Origin: Dehalococcoidia bacterium
GTDB taxonomy: Bacteria; Chloroflexota; Dehalococcoidia; Dehalococcoidales; Fen-1064
Length of the DNA: 8,632 nucleotides
Assembly: GCA_003153955.1 (NCBI GenBank)
Contig: PMCB01000049.1
Coordinates: forward strand, 1 to 8,632
Direction: 5' to 3'
Numbering within the stretch: position 1 is the stretch's first letter; each line of letters begins with the position of its first letter. Positions 6,155-8,632 of this stretch are shown here, in pieces. Made by a program: the position numbers and the translations under genes. Under the pieces are notes generated by a model. It made no database searches. It saw only the letters and a program-made list of their open reading frames with translations, and was not told the origin of the DNA.

Positions 6155-6982
6155 TTAAGTAATCTTTCCCGCAGGCCAAACGCGCTGCAGGAATTTAAGC
6201 AGTTCTTTGTTAAATATATCCGGGGCGTCCTGATGCGGGCTGTGCCCAACATTTTTAATGGTAGCCAACACCGCGCCGGGAATTCCTTGCTCCAGGGTTT
6301 TGACGGCTGTCTCAAACCGCTTGTCCTCTTCTCCCCAGAAAATCCTGGTCGGCACTTTAATTTCATGGAGTCTTGGGGTTACCGGCTGCCACTTGGCAAC
6401 TGTCCTGGAGCCCCAAATATAGGCGTTCACGGACATCGCCACCATCGTTACCCGCGCGTCCTCAATTAATTCCGGGTGCTGCTTAAATTTTTCGATTCTT
6501 TCCGGATTATGTGCCGCGTCGTAATCAAAAACGGCGTCCATTCCCCGGGAGACGGCTATTTCCACGAGTTTCTGCGTCAATTCACCCGTTTTTGTGTTGC
6601 CGCCGCCGTACGGACCGCTGGAGGTATCGACCGGAACCAGTCCAGCCAGCCGGTCCTGATGGGTGACGGCGAACTGGAGAGCGACAAATCCGCCGAAGGA
6701 ATGTCCGACGAGACAGCATTTGGCGATATTGAGCACGTTGAGCAGTCCTAATACATCCTCCGCGATCAACGGGATAGAATATTCGGCTTCGGTTTTCGGC
6801 CCTTCCGATTTGCCGTGCCCGCGGATATCCAGAGCGATTGCGGTGTATTCGGAAGATAATACCGGGAACTGGTTTACCCAGTCCTGAGCGCGGCCGTTCC
6901 CGCCGTGCAGGAAAACTACCGCCGGCCCCCGTCCGCTGATTTCATAATTCAGATTTATCCCGTTGATATTAGCGACAGGCAT
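6155..6982 (-). CDS. Alpha/beta-fold hydrolase
   Basis: This 275-residue cytoplasmic hydrolase of the classic alpha/beta (epoxide hydrolase, haloperoxidase, lactonase-like) type is of normal family length, with no signal peptide. The oxyanion-hole motif HGG is at 26-28 and the conserved DIRGHGKS at 52-59. The nucleophile elbow GHSFGG gives S95, the acid in WGEED is D220 (E219 is the alternative), and the histidine in NVGHSPH is H247. The cap region (about 125-200) is variable and does not reveal the substrate. A serine nucleophile favours esterase, lactonase, C-C hydrolase or perhydrolase-like chemistry over epoxide or haloalkane hydrolysis, which use aspartate. The ATG at 6982 has AGGAGA 5 bases upstream. 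The gene converges on the fusion gene with only 14 bases between stops, and is divergent from the MFS transporter, with which it probably shares regulation. Confidence 0.93.
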   Translation of the reverse strand: MPVANINGINLNYEISGRGPAVVFLHGGNGRAQDWVNQFPVLSSEYTAIALDIRGHGKSEGPKTEAEYSIPLIAEDVLGLLNVLNIAKCCLVGHSFGGFVALQFAVTHQDRLAGLVPVDTSSGPYGGGNTKTGELTQKLVEIAVSRGMDAVFDYDAAHNPERIEKFKQHPELIEDARVTMVAMSVNAYIWGSRTVAKWQPVTPRLHEIKVPTRIFWGEEDKRFETAVKTLEQGIPGAVLATIKNVGHSPHQDAPDIFNKELLKFLQRVWPAGKIT

Positions 6983-6987
6983 CGGTG

Positions 6988-6993
6988 TCTCCT
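6988..6993 (-). promoter_or_regulatory. Ribosome binding site of the alpha/beta hydrolase
   Basis: AGGAGA on the minus strand, 5 bases before the ATG at 6982, supporting that start. Confidence 0.8.
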
Positions 6994-7022
6994 TTTATCC
7001 CGGCAGTTTGAATGCGTACCTG

Positions 7023-7052
7023 ATTATATTCTTTCCGCCGGGGGGCTATCAA
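7023..7052 (-). promoter_or_regulatory. Sigma-70 promoter of the hydrolase with overlapping dyad
   Basis: On the minus strand: TTGATA (7047-7052), an 18-base spacer, then a perfect TATAAT (7023-7028). The expected leader is about 35 bases. The -35 box lies inside a perfect inverted repeat, GGGCT (7043-7047) and AGCCC (7052-7056) around ATCA, a likely protein-binding site that would occlude RNA polymerase. Confidence 0.7.
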
Positions 7053-7056
7053 GCCC
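7043..7056. promoter_or_regulatory. Candidate operator between divergent hydrolase and MFS promoters
   Basis: GGGCT-ATCA-AGCCC is a 14-bp element with perfect 5-bp arms. It covers the hydrolase -35 and ends 5 bases before the candidate -35 of the divergent MFS gene, so one bound dimer could affect both genes. The regulator is not identified. Confidence 0.45.
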
Positions 7057-7061
7057 ATTAT

Positions 7062-7090
7062 TTGTAAACAAAAAAACGAAAGTTTATACT
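7062..7090 (+). promoter_or_regulatory. Candidate promoter of the MFS transporter
   Basis: TTGTAA (7062-7067), a 17-base spacer and TATACT (7085-7090) give a moderate -35 and a 5/6 -10 with ideal spacing. The start would be near 7097, leaving a leader of about 100 bases before the ATG at 7200. Confidence 0.5.
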
Positions 7091-7124
7091 TAGGGCATGT
7101 TTTAATTTTTTTCAGAAAAAATCC

Positions 7125-7138
7125 GCGCAAATATGCGC
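7125..7138. promoter_or_regulatory. Palindrome in the MFS leader
   Basis: GCGCA (7125-7129) and TGCGC (7134-7138) are perfect arms around AATA. It stands out as a GC-rich element in AT-rich surroundings and lies about 30 bases downstream of the predicted transcription start. A repressor bound here would act as a roadblock. As RNA it is only a 5-bp, 4-base-loop hairpin. Confidence 0.4.
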
Positions 7139-7199
7139 AATTACCATACATATCTTTCGAGCTTGCTGTAATTATAAAAGTAAAAGAGAAAGAGTCCTG

Positions 7200-8632
7200 A
7201 TGAAATTCAAAATGGATTATAAATGGGTGGCCCTGTCCGTGACGAATATCGGCACGTTCATGGGTACGCTTGATTCCAGTATTGTTGTCATCGGGCTGCC
7301 GACCATCCTGAAGAATCTGCAGGCGAATCTGGTGGAAGGCGTCTGGATTATCACCGGCTACAAGCTGATGATTACGATACTTTTAATCCTGTTCGGACGG
7401 CTGGCGGATTTATACGGCCGGGTCAAACTATATAACCTGGGATTCGTCATCTTTACGATCGGGTCCCTGCTGTGCGCGCTCTCCCAAAACGGCGAGCAGC
7501 TGATTATTTTCCGGTTTTTGCAGGGAGCAGGCGCGGCTTTGCTCATCTCCAACAGCACCGCCATTATTACCGATGCCTTTCCCAAAGAAGAACTCGGCAT
7601 GGGTTTGGGGACAAATATGATGGCGGCCAATTTGGGGGTGATTTCCGGTTATACGCTGAGTGGGGTATTGATGAATTTTTTCAGCTGGCGCTCGATATTC
7701 CTGGTGAATATCCCAATCGGCATTTTCGGCACAATATGGGGCTATTTACGCCTCAAAGAAATCGGGAACAAAACGGTCGGGCAAAAATTCGATTTTACCG
7801 GATCGATATTGTACTGTATCGGGCTGTCGACGATTTTGCTGGCGATAACGATCGGTAATCCCGATTCCGCCCGGAATATCGTGATACTGGCGGGCGGGGT
7901 GGCCTTTTTTGTGGCGGTGATATTTGTCGAGATGAAACAAAAGTACCCGACGCTGGATGTTACCCTTTTCAAAATCAGGCAGTTTGCGGCCGGGAATTTA
8001 GCCAATTTTCTGAATTCACTGGCATTTGCCTGCGGGCCGTTTCTGCGGTCATTGTACCTGCAATTGATACTGGGCTACACCGCGTTGAGAACGGGCGTCC
8101 TGCTGATCCCGATGGATATTATCATCCTGGTGCTGAGCCCCATTTGCGGGAGACTTTCAGACCGCTACGGCAGTAAGGTATTAAGTTCGACCGGGTTGGC
8201 CTGTAATGCCGCGGCGTTAATCTGGTTTTCCACCTTGAGCATTAAATCTTCTTACACTACCGTATTAATCAGCCTGGTGCTATTTGGTTTCGGCCTGGCG
8301 TTGTTCGCGCCGGCCAATACTAGTTCGATCATGGGCTCGGTCCCGGCGGAAAAACGCGGCGTGGCCAGCGGTATCAGAAACACCATCAACCAGACCGCCG
8401 GCGTGCTCAGCGTGCCATTTTCCCTGCTGCTAATGACGCTGGTGATACCCTACCATAAACTGACGCAGATAGTCGGAGGGTCACAGCTGGTCAATGCCGC
8501 CGATGCGCCATCGCTGCTGCTGGCAATCAACCGTGCCTGCCTGATATTAGGCATAATTACGTTACTGGCGATTATTCCGGCTTTGCAGACGGGAAGGCCG
8601 AAAAGCAAAGAGAAACGGATTGATGGTGGGCA
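7200..8632 (+). CDS. DHA2-family (14-helix) MFS drug/proton antiporter, 3' end outside window
   Basis: This gene is open for 477 codons with no stop before the window edge. It is an EmrB/QacA-type inner-membrane antiporter that would expel hydrophobic or cationic compounds using the proton gradient. Visible motifs are D1 in helix 1 (LDSSIVVIGLPTI, 24-36), motif A in the first cytoplasmic loop (GRLADLYGRVKL, 66-77) with a second copy at 317-324 (GRLSDRYG), and motif B (R105, then LQGAGA). Motif C is altered: spacing is conserved (G137, G146, G150, G155), but the usual GPxxGG reads GYTLSG, with tyrosine for proline and serine for glycine. The last helix appears to be about 441-463, followed by a basic tail, so little is missing. 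The start ATG at 7200 has only a weak purine-rich ribosome site (AGAGAAAGAG upstream); M5 is an alternative. It is divergent from the hydrolase. The substrate is unknown. Confidence 0.92.
   Translation, partial: MKFKMDYKWVALSVTNIGTFMGTLDSSIVVIGLPTILKNLQANLVEGVWIITGYKLMITILLILFGRLADLYGRVKLYNLGFVIFTIGSLLCALSQNGEQLIIFRFLQGAGAALLISNSTAIITDAFPKEELGMGLGTNMMAANLGVISGYTLSGVLMNFFSWRSIFLVNIPIGIFGTIWGYLRLKEIGNKTVGQKFDFTGSILYCIGLSTILLAITIGNPDSARNIVILAGGVAFFVAVIFVEMKQKYPTLDVTLFKIRQFAAGNLANFLNSLAFACGPFLRSLYLQLILGYTALRTGVLLIPMDIIILVLSPICGRLSDRYGSKVLSSTGLACNAAALIWFSTLSIKSSYTTVLISLVLFGFGLALFAPANTSSIMGSVPAEKRGVASGIRNTINQTAGVLSVPFSLLLMTLVIPYHKLTQIVGGSQLVNAADAPSLLLAINRACLILGIITLLAIIPALQTGRPKSKEKRIDGG

Noticed and set aside
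3744..7138. A single MarR regulon controlling all transcripts through one shared operator sequence.
   Set aside because: The dyads (GCACAA/TTGTGC, TTTCCA/TGGAAA, GGGCT/AGCCC, GCGCA/TGCGC) do not share a sequence, so common control is not supported by what is visible.
7200..8632. A CRISPR, mobile element or RNA-based system anywhere in the window.
   Set aside because: I saw no repeat-spacer pattern, transposase motif, terminal inverted repeats, tRNA or rRNA sequence on either strand.

Overview
This 8.6 kb stretch is bacterial: it has clear Shine-Dalgarno sequences and near-consensus sigma-70 type promoters. Gene density is high and base composition is moderate, and I see no plasmid, phage or insertion-sequence hallmarks. 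The MarR-type regulator and the general codon style are reminiscent of Chloroflexota (Dehalococcoidia-like) genomes. That assignment is a tentative inference from pattern memory, not a search result.

Layout. (1) Positions 92-3720, minus strand: a two-gene operon for a heterodimeric ABC exporter. Both subunits are complete membrane-domain/ATPase half-transporters, and they are joined by a one-base TAATG stop/start overlap. (2) Positions 3721-4092: a spacer holding a strong dyad in front of the exporter operon and an open, protein-like frame with no usable start, probably a gene remnant. (3) Positions 4093-4551, minus: a MarR-family regulator starting at a GTG, with a promoter very close to consensus. 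(4) Positions 4740-6140, plus, divergent from marR: one long gene encoding two tandem SRPBCC/AHSA1-type ligand-binding domains fused to a C-terminal VOC/PhnB-like domain. (5) Positions 6155-6982, minus, convergent with the fusion gene with only 14 bases between: an alpha/beta hydrolase with an intact catalytic triad. (6) From 7200 to the right edge, plus, divergent from the hydrolase: a DHA2-type 14-helix MFS drug/proton antiporter, still open where the window ends.

Together the genes look like a small-molecule handling or resistance neighbourhood: two unrelated efflux systems, a MarR sensor-repressor, a hydrolase, and a multidomain protein built from folds that bind or modify hydrophobic compounds. 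The two divergent intergenic regions are arranged alike. Each has back-to-back promoters with a short perfect-arm palindrome at or between the two -35 boxes, suggesting paired control of each divergent gene pair. The dyads do not share a sequence, so one common regulator cannot be claimed. The most unusual items are the SRPBCC-SRPBCC-VOC fusion, the altered antiporter motif C in the MFS protein, and the paired promoter/operator layouts. I find no RNA genes, CRISPR arrays or mobile elements.
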